A stretch of DNA of 39,468 nt, from positions 1 to 39,468 of IMG/VR virus record IMGVR_UViG_3300042565_002788; one strand, written 5' to 3'. The DNA comes from a virus. Positions 31,990-39,259 of the stretch are shown piece after piece (the stretch's first letter is position 1; each line of letters starts with the position of its first letter). The translations under genes were made by a program, and so were the position numbers. Under the pieces are notes generated by a model. The model worked only from the letters and a program-made list of their open reading frames with translations, was not told the DNA's origin and ran no database searches.

Positions 31990-32531
31990 CGCGTCACCTT
32001 CGCGCCGTCCATCTTCTCGGACGGCGGCTGGTAGTCCGCGCGCAGCACGGCGGGCACCGCGTCGGACGGCAGCATCGCCTCCACGCGGATCGCCTCGGCG
32101 GCGGCGCGCAGCACGCTGACCGCGACGCGATGGAACTGCGTGTGCGTCGCGCTCTCACCGCGCAGCGCCGAGACGGCGTCGCCGCGCTCGATGTGCCGCT
32201 CGCACGTGGCCGCGAGCTCCGCGGCCTTCGCTGCCATCTCCGCTACCTTCACCATCGCCACGGCGTGCAGCGCGTCGATGCGCTCGGACCACGTCGGCGG
32301 CGGGAACTCGTGCCCCTGCTTCTCCACGTCGATGCTCGCGCTGATCTCCGACAACTGGTAGACCGTGTCCCCGTAGCGGTGGAACAGGTACACCGCGAAT
32401 CGCTTCGCCCTGCAGGCGTTGCCGATGTAGTCAGGCGGCGTCATGCGGACCACGACCTCATCCTCCTCCGACGCGCCCGAGAGCAGCCGCGACACCGCGG
32501 CGACCTGATCCAGCTTCGTTCCTGTGTCCAT
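31986..32531 (-). CDS. Hypothetical early protein (181 aa)
   Basis: ATG with GGAGG 7 nt upstream. The first third has VVVRMTPPDYIGNACRAKRF and AVYLFHRYGDTVYQLSE; the rest is a long helix (AMVKVAEMAAKAAELAATCE) and a C-terminal PSDAVPAVLRADYQPPSEKM. It lies directly downstream of the candidate annealing protein. No family recognised. Confidence 0.62.
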   Translation of the reverse strand: MDTGTKLDQVAAVSRLLSGASEEDEVVVRMTPPDYIGNACRAKRFAVYLFHRYGDTVYQLSEISASIDVEKQGHEFPPPTWSERIDALHAVAMVKVAEMAAKAAELAATCERHIERGDAVSALRGESATHTQFHRVAVSVLRAAAEAIRVEAMLPSDAVPAVLRADYQPPSEKMDGAKVTR

Positions 32532-32599
32532 CGTCAATCCTCCGTGGAGTCCGTCACTCCGGTCGCCCCGCGGCACGCGCGAGGCGAGCGCAACGACGG

Positions 32600-33874
32600 T
32601 CAGCCCTGCGCCGCGGCCTTCTCGCGCGCCTTCTTCATCACGCGCCCGAGCTCGTCCTCCATGCGCTGCGCGTCGGTGCGCGGGTCGCCCGCCACGTCGA
32701 ACGTGCACAGCCGCGCGGCGTACGCCTTCGCGAGCGCGGGCGACGTGAGCACCTCCGCGGCGTGCGCGCCGACGCTGTTGAGGATCTCCCGCGCGCTGCC
32801 CTTCGCGACGATCTTGGCGAGCACGTCCGCGGGCACGTCGTCGGCGGGCGTCTCGAGCTGCGCGGGCGTCGCGTCAGCGTCGCGGGACGCGACGAGCGCG
32901 GCCCCTGCGGCGTTGAGCGCGGTGTGTCCCGTCGCGTGCGCGTAGCAGCGCACCACGACGGTGTGCGCCGTGCGTCGCGAGTGCTCGTCCCACTCGGCAC
33001 GATGGATCGTGCGCGCTGCCGTGACGCATCGGTCGGACACGGGTCGCTCCTCGTCGCACCACAGCTCCGACAGCGCGCGAAGCGCAGCCTCGGGCAGCGT
33101 CGAGAGGATCGCGCTCGCCTCGGCGCCGGTCACGCCGGGGACGCCACGCTCACCGAGCCATGCGCGCACGTCGTCCACCATCGCGCGGTTGCGGGCGGGC
33201 GCATCCTCGGAGGCGTAGCGCGAGTGCGTCGCGTAGAGCCCGCGCACGTCGTGGAGGCTCACGCACTCGGTGAGCTCGACGGCCCACCGCGCGGGCGCAG
33301 GGAGCGCAGGTGCAGGGAGCGTCGGGCGCGTGCCGATGCTGCGCTCGATGCCGATGGCCGCGAGGTCTACGCCACCGCCCGGCTCCTGCACCGCGGCGGG
33401 GATCGTTTCGAGCTCCATCTCGTCGAGGAGAGCGAGCCCGAGGATGCTCATGGTCACGCGCCGCTTGGCCTTCGTCTCGGCCTTCATCAGCACGTTGGTG
33501 GGATCGGAGAACGGCAGCGTTGCGATGCTGGTCTCGGTGCGCCCGTTGGGGTGCGTCGCCTTCGCAGCGCACATCACGACCTTCGTGCCCGCGAGGTCCA
33601 TGACCTTCGGCCCGTCGATGATCTCGCGCGTGATGCGGTGGATCGCCGCGAGCTGATCCGTCGCCCCGCGGGTGGCATAGAGGATCTCCTTTCCGTTGAG
33701 CCGCAGGTACGCGAACGGCTGCGCGTCGGGGTTGAGCCCGAGGCTCTCACACACGCGGACGTAGTGCCGCGCGCGCTGCGCAGGGTCGAGCCCTGAGAGG
33801 TCCCCGCGCAGCACGAGGGACTCCACCACCTTCGCCGCGTCGTTGCTGATCGTCATGCCCTTCTCGTCGTTCAT
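32600..33874 (-). CDS. Candidate ssDNA-annealing (RecT/Bet-like) recombinase
   Basis: 424 aa; ATG 33874 overlaps the winged-helix gene stop (ATGA). The first 200 residues carry CESLGLNPDAQPFAYLRLNG, LYATRGATDQLAAIH, then NVLMKAETKAKRRVTMSILG and LALLDEMELETIP. This is a known phage family; the 'GLNP...Pf.Y' start resembles RecT/Bet annealing proteins. Residues about 215-424 are an extra helical half with GHTALNAAGAALV and a basic end (RVMKKAREKAAA). Role in phage recombination or replication is inferred. Confidence 0.6.
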   Translation of the reverse strand: MNDEKGMTISNDAAKVVESLVLRGDLSGLDPAQRARHYVRVCESLGLNPDAQPFAYLRLNGKEILYATRGATDQLAAIHRITREIIDGPKVMDLAGTKVVMCAAKATHPNGRTETSIATLPFSDPTNVLMKAETKAKRRVTMSILGLALLDEMELETIPAAVQEPGGGVDLAAIGIERSIGTRPTLPAPALPAPARWAVELTECVSLHDVRGLYATHSRYASEDAPARNRAMVDDVRAWLGERGVPGVTGAEASAILSTLPEAALRALSELWCDEERPVSDRCVTAARTIHRAEWDEHSRRTAHTVVVRCYAHATGHTALNAAGAALVASRDADATPAQLETPADDVPADVLAKIVAKGSAREILNSVGAHAAEVLTSPALAKAYAARLCTFDVAGDPRTDAQRMEDELGRVMKKAREKAAAQG

Positions 33875-34401
33875 CACTTCGCCCCCTTGCTGTGCGCCGC
33901 GAGCCACGCGCGGCCCTTGTCGGTGATCTGGTAGACGTTCGACGGCCGAATCGATCCGTGCGTCGGCTTGTGCCCGACGACAGCGAGGTGGCCATCGGCC
34001 TTCGCATTGCTTGCTGTGCTCCGGTGAATGCTTCCCGGAACGTCATGCAGCGTGAACGTGTCCACGCTCGACGCGTAGGCGAGCACAGTGATTCGTGACG
34101 ACGAACCGGGCGCGCGATTCTTCGGGTACTTGCGCTTCCTCGCGCCCGTCGCCGTGACGGATCGCACCCGATCGTTGGTCGGCACCGTGGGCGCCGTCTG
34201 CCCGAGCGCGACCAGCGCCATGCGCAGGCGCTCCGCATCGGCGAGACACGTCGCACGCTTCTCCTCGTAGCCCTTCGCGTCGGCCAGGAGCGCGTCCATC
34301 TGCGCCCGTGCGGCGGCGGTGAAGTTCTCAATCATCTCGGTGCTCATCGTCGTGGTCTGGCTCCAGTTGCCGTTCCATCCGGTACGGTCGGGGTGAATCA
34401 T
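33874..34401 (-). CDS. Winged-helix-type protein
   Basis: 175 aa, ATG behind GGAGGGA. A helical N-terminus (MIENFTAAARAQMDALLADA) is followed by a basic linker (ATGARKRKYPKNRAPG), then a winged-helix-like domain about 105-170 (SSVDTFTLHDVPGSIHRSTA, then SNVYQITDKGRAWLAAH). DNA binding is likely; it stands directly upstream of and overlaps the candidate recombinase. Confidence 0.65.
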   Translation of the reverse strand: MIHPDRTGWNGNWSQTTTMSTEMIENFTAAARAQMDALLADAKGYEEKRATCLADAERLRMALVALGQTAPTVPTNDRVRSVTATGARKRKYPKNRAPGSSSRITVLAYASSVDTFTLHDVPGSIHRSTASNAKADGHLAVVGHKPTHGSIRPSNVYQITDKGRAWLAAHSKGAK

Positions 34402-34429
34402 CGAGCGTTCCCTCCGTTGTCAGCCATCG

Positions 34430-34864
34430 TCATCCCTCCATGCAGTCCGCGGGGCAGTCCCGCGGGTCAGTCGTCAGCCACATCCGCACCGCCACGCGCG
34501 ACGGGTCCAGCGCAGCAGCCTCCGCGTAGTCGCGCACCGTGTCCGCGCTGACCCCTGCGCGCCGCGTGATCCACACCACATCGGACGCGCTCGCCGCGGG
34601 GTGCGCTGCCACGCGGTAGACGGCGTCGGGTCGCAGCGGCCCGCGGTCGGGCGTCGTCGGCGCGTCATCGAGGATCTCCGCGTGCGCCTCCACCGCATCG
34701 GTGAGGGTGTCGCCCGCGCACGTCCCGAGGCTCACCCCTCGGCGGTGCAGCGTGACCGTGGGGCGCGGCGCGGTGAGGTCAACCGACCACTCGCAGCGGT
34801 GCCGCGCGCACAGCGCCTCAAGCGCGTCCCGTCCCGCGCGGTCGAGGTCGTCGTCGTAGTCCAT
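34430..34864 (-). CDS. Hypothetical early protein (144 aa)
   Basis: ATG behind GAGGAG. Acidic start (MDYDDDLDRAGRDALEALC), a central LHRRGVSLGTCAGDTLTDAV, then DVVWITRRAGVSADTVRDYA and a C-terminal DPRDCPADCMEG. The internal VSADTVRDYAEAA may be a small helix-turn-helix. No family recognised. Confidence 0.6.
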   Translation of the reverse strand: MDYDDDLDRAGRDALEALCARHRCEWSVDLTAPRPTVTLHRRGVSLGTCAGDTLTDAVEAHAEILDDAPTTPDRGPLRPDAVYRVAAHPAASASDVVWITRRAGVSADTVRDYAEAAALDPSRVAVRMWLTTDPRDCPADCMEG

Positions 34865-34869
34865 CGTCG

Positions 34870-35079
34870 TCACTCCTCGATGACGATCTTGGTCGCCTCT
34901 CCGTCGAGTTCGCCCCGGAGTTGCCACGTCTCGTCATCGTCTTTCCCGGCCTCGCTGCACCCGTAGCAGAGCCCCGGCATCGCCAGCCCCGCGGCGATCT
35001 CCATCGCCTCCTCGGGCGTGCCCGCCTCGATGCGCTTGTAGAGCGAAATCGTCACCCGTGCGTTCACGTTGAACTTCAT
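34870..35079 (-). CDS. Small protein (69 aa), CYGC motif
   Basis: ATG behind GGAGGGA. MKFNVNARVTISLYKRIEAG and TPEEAMEIAAGLAMPGLCYG then an acidic half. The beginning resembles small phage proteins with a 'V...a.T.EEA...A' pattern. Unknown function. Confidence 0.6.
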   Translation of the reverse strand: MKFNVNARVTISLYKRIEAGTPEEAMEIAAGLAMPGLCYGCSEAGKDDDETWQLRGELDGEATKIVIEE

Positions 35080-35146
35080 CGTCAGTCCCTCCGCGGTCAT
35101 GCCCCGCGGTGTGCCCTCGCCGCATCGCAGCGGAGCACACCGCGAC

Positions 35147-36001
35147 TCACGCCTTGTCGCTGGCCTCGGGGATCTCACGGCCCATGATGCGGCGCCACTG
35201 GTCGAGCGTCTCCGCGCGGATCGCGGGACCACCGCGGACAAACTTGCGCGTCTGCCCCTTCTGGAACGCGCGCACTGCCGTGAAGGTGCGGTCCGCGAGG
35301 TCCATGCGGGCGTTGGTGTTGCCCGCGACGTAGTACAGCAGCACGAAGTCACGCAGCGCCACGGCGGGGTGATCCTTGTCGAGCCCCGACGGATCGCGGA
35401 TCAGCCGCGCGAACTCCAGCGTCTGCTCAGGGGCGATCTTGTGGCAGATGCACAGCGCCCCGATCATCGGCCCCTGCGCGAGGCGGTCATTCAACGCGAG
35501 GCGGTCCTTGAGCGCGTCGTAGTGGTCGCCGTGGTCCGCGAGCGCCGCGCGAAGGTGCGCGACCGTGGTGCGTCCGCGGATGTTGATGCCGCCCGTGGTC
35601 GTCATCGCGAAGGCCGCGACGAGCGACGAACGCTTGTTGGTCCCCATGTGCTTCCCGTCCGCGATGGAGAGCACGTCCGTGGCGTTGCGGCCCTCGCCCG
35701 TGTCGATGGCGTCCAGCGCCTCGACGGGGAGCCCGAAGGTCACGCGCATCACCACGGGCGTCTTGGCCTTCACGATGGCGTGGAGGCGATGCTGCCCGTC
35801 GTACAGCGTGCCGTCCGCGCCGAACGCGATCCCCTGATGCGTGCTGCGCCACCGCCCGCCGCGGATCTCCTCGGCCAGCCGCGCGACGTGCGGCGCGTTG
35901 ATCGAGCGGTTCCGCGTGTTCCGTCCGAGCCACTCCGACGCCATCTCCGGCGTCACCACCTGAACCACCGTCGTCTCGCCTATGATCTTCTCTGCGCTCA
36001 T
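35147..36001 (-). CDS. ParB-like domain phage protein
   Basis: 284 aa from ATG behind AGGGAG. The first 110 residues hold TPEMASEWLGRNTRNRSINA, HVARLAEEIRGGRW, then TLYDGQHRLHAIVKAKTPVV and the TGEGRNATDVLSI stretch. The DGQHRLHA loop is the ParB/Srx-fold phosphate-binding signature as found in a common phage family; the C-terminal half is helical (DRTFTAVRAFQKGQTRKFVR). It may act as a nuclease or CTP/ATP-using regulator; none is shown here. Confidence 0.78.
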   Translation of the reverse strand: MSAEKIIGETTVVQVVTPEMASEWLGRNTRNRSINAPHVARLAEEIRGGRWRSTHQGIAFGADGTLYDGQHRLHAIVKAKTPVVMRVTFGLPVEALDAIDTGEGRNATDVLSIADGKHMGTNKRSSLVAAFAMTTTGGINIRGRTTVAHLRAALADHGDHYDALKDRLALNDRLAQGPMIGALCICHKIAPEQTLEFARLIRDPSGLDKDHPAVALRDFVLLYYVAGNTNARMDLADRTFTAVRAFQKGQTRKFVRGGPAIRAETLDQWRRIMGREIPEASDKA

Positions 36002-36075
36002 CGTCGTCTCTCCCTGAACCTGCGGGCATCCGTGCACCGCGTAGGACCTCACCCGCAGGCGAAGCCCTGCGCGAC

Positions 36076-36255
36076 TCACGCGCGCATCGCGTCGTCGCCG
36101 TCCCTGTCGCCACACCACGCAAGCTCCCACGGGAGCGGCGCGGCGAGGTCCGCGTCAGCCTCCATCGCGGCGATCCATGCGTCGCGGCGCGCGTCGCACA
36201 CCTCCGCGAAGGCCGGATCCGCGGCGAGCGCGGCGTCGATCTCCGCGCCGGTCAC
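36076..36255 (-). CDS. Small acidic protein (59 aa)
   Basis: GTG in GTGA overlap with the first gene of the operon. Helical, acidic (TGAEIDAALAADPAFAEVCD, then WIAAMEADADLAAPLPWELA). Unknown function. Confidence 0.55.
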   Translation of the reverse strand: MTGAEIDAALAADPAFAEVCDARRDAWIAAMEADADLAAPLPWELAWCGDRDGDDAMRA

Positions 36256-36623
36256 AGCGACACCGTCCGCTGCGCGCGGGTGGACACGCCCGAGGCGAGC
36301 TCGGCGCGGGCCTCGTCGACCGCGGCGTGGTGGCGGCGGGTGGGGATGCGCGTGCCGCGACGCTGCCACGACACCGACAGCAGCGACAGCGCGACGGAGG
36401 CGGCGGACTCCGCGATGCCCTCCGCGTCGGAGTCGGCGCCCGTGGCGCAGTCGCCGCAGATCAGCGCGCCCTCGTCGACGGAGAGCACGAAGGCGTGACG
36501 CGCGGTGGCGGGGTTGACCTCCACATCGAGGGCACCGCACTGCTCGCACTCGCACACGTCGCGCTCGGTCGGGGGGCGGAGGTAGTCGGCTTCGGCGCGG
36601 AGAAAATCGCGGTCGGTGATCAC
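36252..36623 (-). CDS. Zinc-ribbon protein, first gene of the main leftward operon
   Basis: 123 aa from GTG; CGAAAGGACC upstream is the cassette ribosome site. CECEQCGALDVEV and LICGDCATGAD (about residues 24-60) form a four-Cys zinc ribbon; the remainder is helical with a basic stretch (WQRRGTRIPTRRHH). As the first gene behind the switch region it may be a regulator. No family name. Confidence 0.65.
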   Translation of the reverse strand: MITDRDFLRAEADYLRPPTERDVCECEQCGALDVEVNPATARHAFVLSVDEGALICGDCATGADSDAEGIAESAASVALSLLSVSWQRRGTRIPTRRHHAAVDEARAELASGVSTRAQRTVSL

Positions 36624-36671
36624 AGGGGCTGGTCCTTTCGTCGGCGTCGGGTGATCCGCGCTGACACCCCC

Positions 36672-36700
36672 TTTCTAGGCCGTGGCGGTTTAGGTGTCAA
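36672..36700 (-). promoter_or_regulatory. Leftward promoter of the main early operon, copy 4
   Basis: TTGACA (36700-36695), a 17-nt spacer, TAGAAA (36677-36672) on the minus strand: the strongest -35 of the set. A GGCGGTTTAGG copy (plus strand 36684-36694) fills the spacer, where a bound repressor would block RNA polymerase. Confidence 0.82.
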
Positions 36701-36725
36701 CACCCTTCGCGCTTTTTTCGGCGAA

Positions 36726-36742
36726 CGCTTGGAACTCCAGCG
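36726..36742. promoter_or_regulatory. Central palindromic operator of the divergent region
   Basis: CGCTTGGA-AC-TCCAGCG, a one-base-expanded version of the perfect dyad at 1279-1294. It is 25 nt from the leftward -35 and 26 nt from the rightward -35, so one bound dimer would face both promoters alike. Confidence 0.7.
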
Positions 36743-36768
36743 TTTGCGAGCGTCGGTGCGATTGTGTC

Positions 36769-36797
36769 TTGACGTGCGGCGCGGGGCGGTTTAGGAA
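36769..36797 (+). promoter_or_regulatory. Rightward promoter of the regulator operon
   Basis: TTGACG (36769-36774), 17-nt spacer, TAGGAA (36792-36797), with GGCGGTTTAGG (36785-36795) over the -10. The ATG of the HTH gene is at 36806, only 8 nt after the -10, so the message should be leaderless or nearly so. If transcription began further upstream, AGGA at 36793-36796 could act as ribosome site. Confidence 0.75.
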
Positions 36798-36805
36798 CCG
36801 CGATC

Positions 36806-37168
36806 ATGGCACCTACACCCCGCAAGCGACGCAAGCCGTCGCCCGAAGCAAAGTCCCGGCGCTCGCGCCCTGGCTACGACCCTCGCGCCCCGCGCGACAT
36901 CACCCGCGGCGCCGCGGCGCTGCACCTGTACCTCACCGCCACGCGCGGCACGGCCTCGCGACTCGCACGGCTGCTGGACGTGACGGAGATGACGGTGTCG
37001 TTCTGGCACCGCGGCAAGCGCATCCCCGCGGCGAAGATGCGCGTCGCCCTCGCCCGTGAGACTCGCGGCGCCGTCGCGGTCGACGCATGGGAGACGACCG
37101 ACGGCGCGGATGAACTCGTCGCGGTGGCAGCGCACATCGAGCGCGAGCGTGCGGAGGTGCCGCAGTGA
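36806..37168 (+). CDS. HTH regulator (Cro/CI- or YdaS-like)
   Basis: 120 aa. Basic N-terminal tail (TPRKRRKPSPEAKSRRSRPG), then a helix-turn-helix at about 40-75: LHLYLTATRGTASRLARLLD followed by VTEMTVSFWHRGKRIPAAKM, the pattern of small Cro-like or YdaS-like DNA binders. The C-terminal helix (ELVAVAAHIERERAE) may dimerise. First gene of the rightward operon facing the main early operon; the obvious candidate for the regulator acting on the repeated operators. Confidence 0.8.
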   Translation: MAPTPRKRRKPSPEAKSRRSRPGYDPRAPRDITRGAAALHLYLTATRGTASRLARLLDVTEMTVSFWHRGKRIPAAKMRVALARETRGAVAVDAWETTDGADELVAVAAHIERERAEVPQ

Positions 37169-37323
37169 CCGCGCTCCTCGGGTTCGCGCTGATCATCGTC
37201 GGCGCTGTGTCTGCCGTGGGCCTCGCGCTCTGCGGCTGCGACACGGGCGGCGCATGGCTCCTCGCGGGCGTCGGCGTCGCCGTCGTGGCCGTGGCGCACC
37301 GCGCGCCGAGGTGGTGGCCGTGA
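37165..37323 (+). CDS. Small two-span membrane protein (52 aa)
   Basis: GTG overlapping the stop of the HTH gene. Two hydrophobic segments (LLGFALIIVGAVSAVGLALC and AWLLAGVGVAVVAVA) joined by a short Cys/Gly loop; C-terminus HRAPRWWP. Placement beside a regulator suggests an exclusion or immunity-type membrane protein; it could also be an early holin-like protein. Confidence 0.6.
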   Translation: MTALLGFALIIVGAVSAVGLALCGCDTGGAWLLAGVGVAVVAVAHRAPRWWP

Positions 37324-37625
37324 CGTGCCCCCCGTATGGCTGGCGCCTCGCGCCGAACGGTGACGTTGTTCGTGACGCCGCAGAACAAGCGGTCATCGCC
37401 TGCGTGCGCGCCCTCCGCGCGTCGGGGCTGACCTTCGCTCAGATCAGGGCTGAGCTGCATGAGGCTGGCGTAGCGACAGCAGAGCCGACCGAGCCGACCG
37501 CGCTTGAGCACCTGCGCGCAGCAAACGTGCATCTCGGCGGCGCTGCATTGGGTGCCAACGAGCCGAACGGTGACGAGGCCGATGCCGTCGCGGCGCTGCT
37601 GCAAGCGCACGGGGTGCCGCAATGA
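37320..37625 (+). CDS. Orphan recombinase-domain-like protein
   Basis: 101 aa from GTG overlapping the previous stop. CPPYGWRLAPNGDVVRDAAE and QAVIACVRALRASGLTFAQI, then RAELHEAGV, match the DNA-binding 'recombinase' segment that follows the catalytic domain in large serine recombinases, but there is no catalytic N-terminal domain here. The rest is acidic and disordered-looking. Probably a DNA-binding remnant or a stand-alone adaptor. Confidence 0.62.
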   Translation: MTCPPYGWRLAPNGDVVRDAAEQAVIACVRALRASGLTFAQIRAELHEAGVATAEPTEPTALEHLRAANVHLGGAALGANEPNGDEADAVAALLQAHGVPQ

Positions 37626-38245
37626 CCGCGCGTTTCGCCATCGCGAAGTACTGGGTGTCTGACGAGGGTCGGCGCCGATGGAGTTCGGCGGTCATGGACA
37701 TCGGCGAGCCGTCATGCATGGCGTGCGGGTACTTCGCGCGTTATTGGGACGAGGCCCGCACCGCAGACGCGCGCTGGAACAAGTCGGCGCTTGAGCGCGC
37801 GCACATCGTGGCCGCGTCTGCGGGTGGCCCAGACGTTCCGTCGAACTACGTTCTGCTTTGCGCGAAGTGCCACGCCGCCGCGCCGATGACGCACGACGAC
37901 CGCGTCATGTTTACATGGTGCGAGCGACGAACGTCGCACACTGCCGCGCAGATCAACGAACTCCGCAACGAACTCGTCGGGCTCGGCGTCGACCTGCACT
38001 CGCTGACCGGCCTTGCGGCTTTGCCCTACAACGAACTGCGCGAGAGGCTAAACAAGGCCGCGGACTCTCTCAACGCGGGTTCGCATCTCTGCCACATGAG
38101 CGCGTCGACGCGCGCCGCGACGCTCGCGCGCATGGCTGAAGAACTCGCGGCGGGCCCCGTTATCCAGACGTCGCACGACGTCCCCGAGAAGCCCGCTCCT
38201 GTGGCCGGACCGCGGCAACTCTCGCTGTTCGGAGGTGAGTCGTGA
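37622..38245 (+). CDS. HNH endonuclease
   Basis: 207 aa, ATG overlapping the previous stop. Zinc-bound HNH core: CMACG (C32, C35), LERAHIVAASAGG (H61), PSNYVLLCAKCHAAAP (N75, C80, C83, H84). The H-N-H residues and two Cys pairs are in place, so an active nickase or nuclease is expected. A helical C-terminal half ends PRQLSLFGGES. It is not beside the terminase, which argues against a packaging nuclease and for a homing-like or host-DNA-attacking role. Confidence 0.85.
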   Translation: MTARFAIAKYWVSDEGRRRWSSAVMDIGEPSCMACGYFARYWDEARTADARWNKSALERAHIVAASAGGPDVPSNYVLLCAKCHAAAPMTHDDRVMFTWCERRTSHTAAQINELRNELVGLGVDLHSLTGLAALPYNELRERLNKAADSLNAGSHLCHMSASTRAATLARMAEELAAGPVIQTSHDVPEKPAPVAGPRQLSLFGGES

Positions 38246-38658
38246 ACGCCGCACAAGCCCTCGCCGCGCTCCTCGCGGTGCTCCCTGCGCGCCGTCCCTA
38301 CGCGGCGTGTCTCACGGCCCGCACCCCGCGTGTCATCGCGGACGCGGACGCCGCCTCGCACGAGCACGGCGTGCCCGTCGCGCTCCTGCTCTCCGTGGGC
38401 TACGCGGAGTCGCATCTCGGCTGCGCGCGTGGCAGCGGCGGCTGTTGGGGCGCACCCGTCTCCCGCACGGCGCGGCACACCGCGGGGCGCGCATCGCACG
38501 CGGCGTCGGCGCTTGCGCTCGGACATCGACGCTGCGGCACCTGGGCGGGCGCCCTCGGGCACTTTCGGTGCGGCCGGTGCGTTTGCGCGGGGAGCTACGT
38601 CGCTCGCGTCGGCGGGCTGTGGTCGCGCGTTGAACGCCGCGCGGAGGTGGCGCAGTGA
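38242..38658 (+). CDS. Transglycosylase-like (SLT fold) protein
   Basis: 138 aa from GTG in overlap with the HNH stop. ASHEHGVPVALLLSVGYAES then HLGCARGSGGCWGAP matches the start of lysozyme-like transglycosylases, with catalytic Glu56 in YAESHLG. Four further Cys (HRRCG, RCGRCVC) may form disulfides. A weak hydrophobic N-terminus (AAQALAALLAVLP) is not a clear signal peptide. Odd place for a cell-wall enzyme, far from the endolysin. Confidence 0.65.
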   Translation: MNAAQALAALLAVLPARRPYAACLTARTPRVIADADAASHEHGVPVALLLSVGYAESHLGCARGSGGCWGAPVSRTARHTAGRASHAASALALGHRRCGTWAGALGHFRCGRCVCAGSYVARVGGLWSRVERRAEVAQ

Positions 38659-39077
38659 CCCGGCTCGCATCGGTCCTCGGCGCCCTCGTCGCGCCCTCCC
38701 GCGTGCCCGTGCGGGTCGTGCCGCGCGTGCGACGGGTCGACGTGGCGGTGATGCTGACGGACGCCCTCGGCGGCGTGCGGGAGGCCGTCGAGATTCAGCG
38801 CCTCGCGTGCGAAGTGGCGTGGCGCGGCTTCTCTGCGCACGAGGGCAACGACGAGGCGGTGAGGCTCGCGCGCATCCTGCGGGACCGCTGCGTCACCCAC
38901 GCCGAACCGCAGGCGATGGTCCTCGCGGTGCTCCGCGAGTTGCTCGTTGACTCCGCGCGCGACGGCGCGATGGAGCTTGACCGCTGCGTGAGGGACGCCG
39001 CTCTCACGCACGGCTACCTGATCACGGCGACGCATGAGGCAGAGGCAGTACGGATGATTCAGGAGGTGATGGGATGA
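38655..39077 (+). CDS. Hypothetical protein (140 aa)
   Basis: GTG in GTGA overlap. Helical, with REAVEIQRLACEVAWRGFSA and AVRLARILRDRCVTHAEPQA, and a C-terminal YLITATHEAEAVRMIQEVMG. No family recognised. Confidence 0.58.
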   Translation: MTRLASVLGALVAPSRVPVRVVPRVRRVDVAVMLTDALGGVREAVEIQRLACEVAWRGFSAHEGNDEAVRLARILRDRCVTHAEPQAMVLAVLRELLVDSARDGAMELDRCVRDAALTHGYLITATHEAEAVRMIQEVMG

Positions 39078-39259
39078 GGCTCGAAGTCAAGTCGGGGAAC
39101 GGGTCGCGCACGCTGGACGCCTACGCGCTGCCCACGGATCGGTTGCTGGTCAGCGATTGGGAGGTCACGCTCCTCGTCGGGGTGTCGGCGGCGAAGCGCG
39201 CGCAGTGGACCGCGGCGCGGTGTGCGGCGTGGCGCGCGGCGCATGGGGGTGTGGCGTGA
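39074..39259 (+). CDS. Hypothetical small protein (61 aa)
   Basis: ATG overlapping the previous stop (ATGA-type). A beta start (RLEVKSGNGSRTLDAYALPT) and a basic helix (AKRAQWTAARCAAWRAAHGG). Unknown function. Confidence 0.55.
   Translation: MRLEVKSGNGSRTLDAYALPTDRLLVSDWEVTLLVGVSAAKRAQWTAARCAAWRAAHGGVA

Larger units (their letters stand above)
36634..36765 (-). repeat. Promoter cassette, copy 4
   Basis: Contains the palindrome, a shifted A-tract element (AAAAAAG on the minus strand, 36711-36717 region), the promoter and the CGAAAGGACC ribosome site. The promoter differs from copies 1-3: the GGCGGTTTAGG motif lies in the spacer on the opposite strand rather than at the -10. It drives the main leftward operon. 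Confidence 0.8.

Noticed and set aside
32762-33796. 344-codon + frame opposite the annealing-protein candidate
   Set aside because: Arg/His/Val-rich shadow; the minus frame has the conserved phage family motifs and overlaps coupled neighbours.
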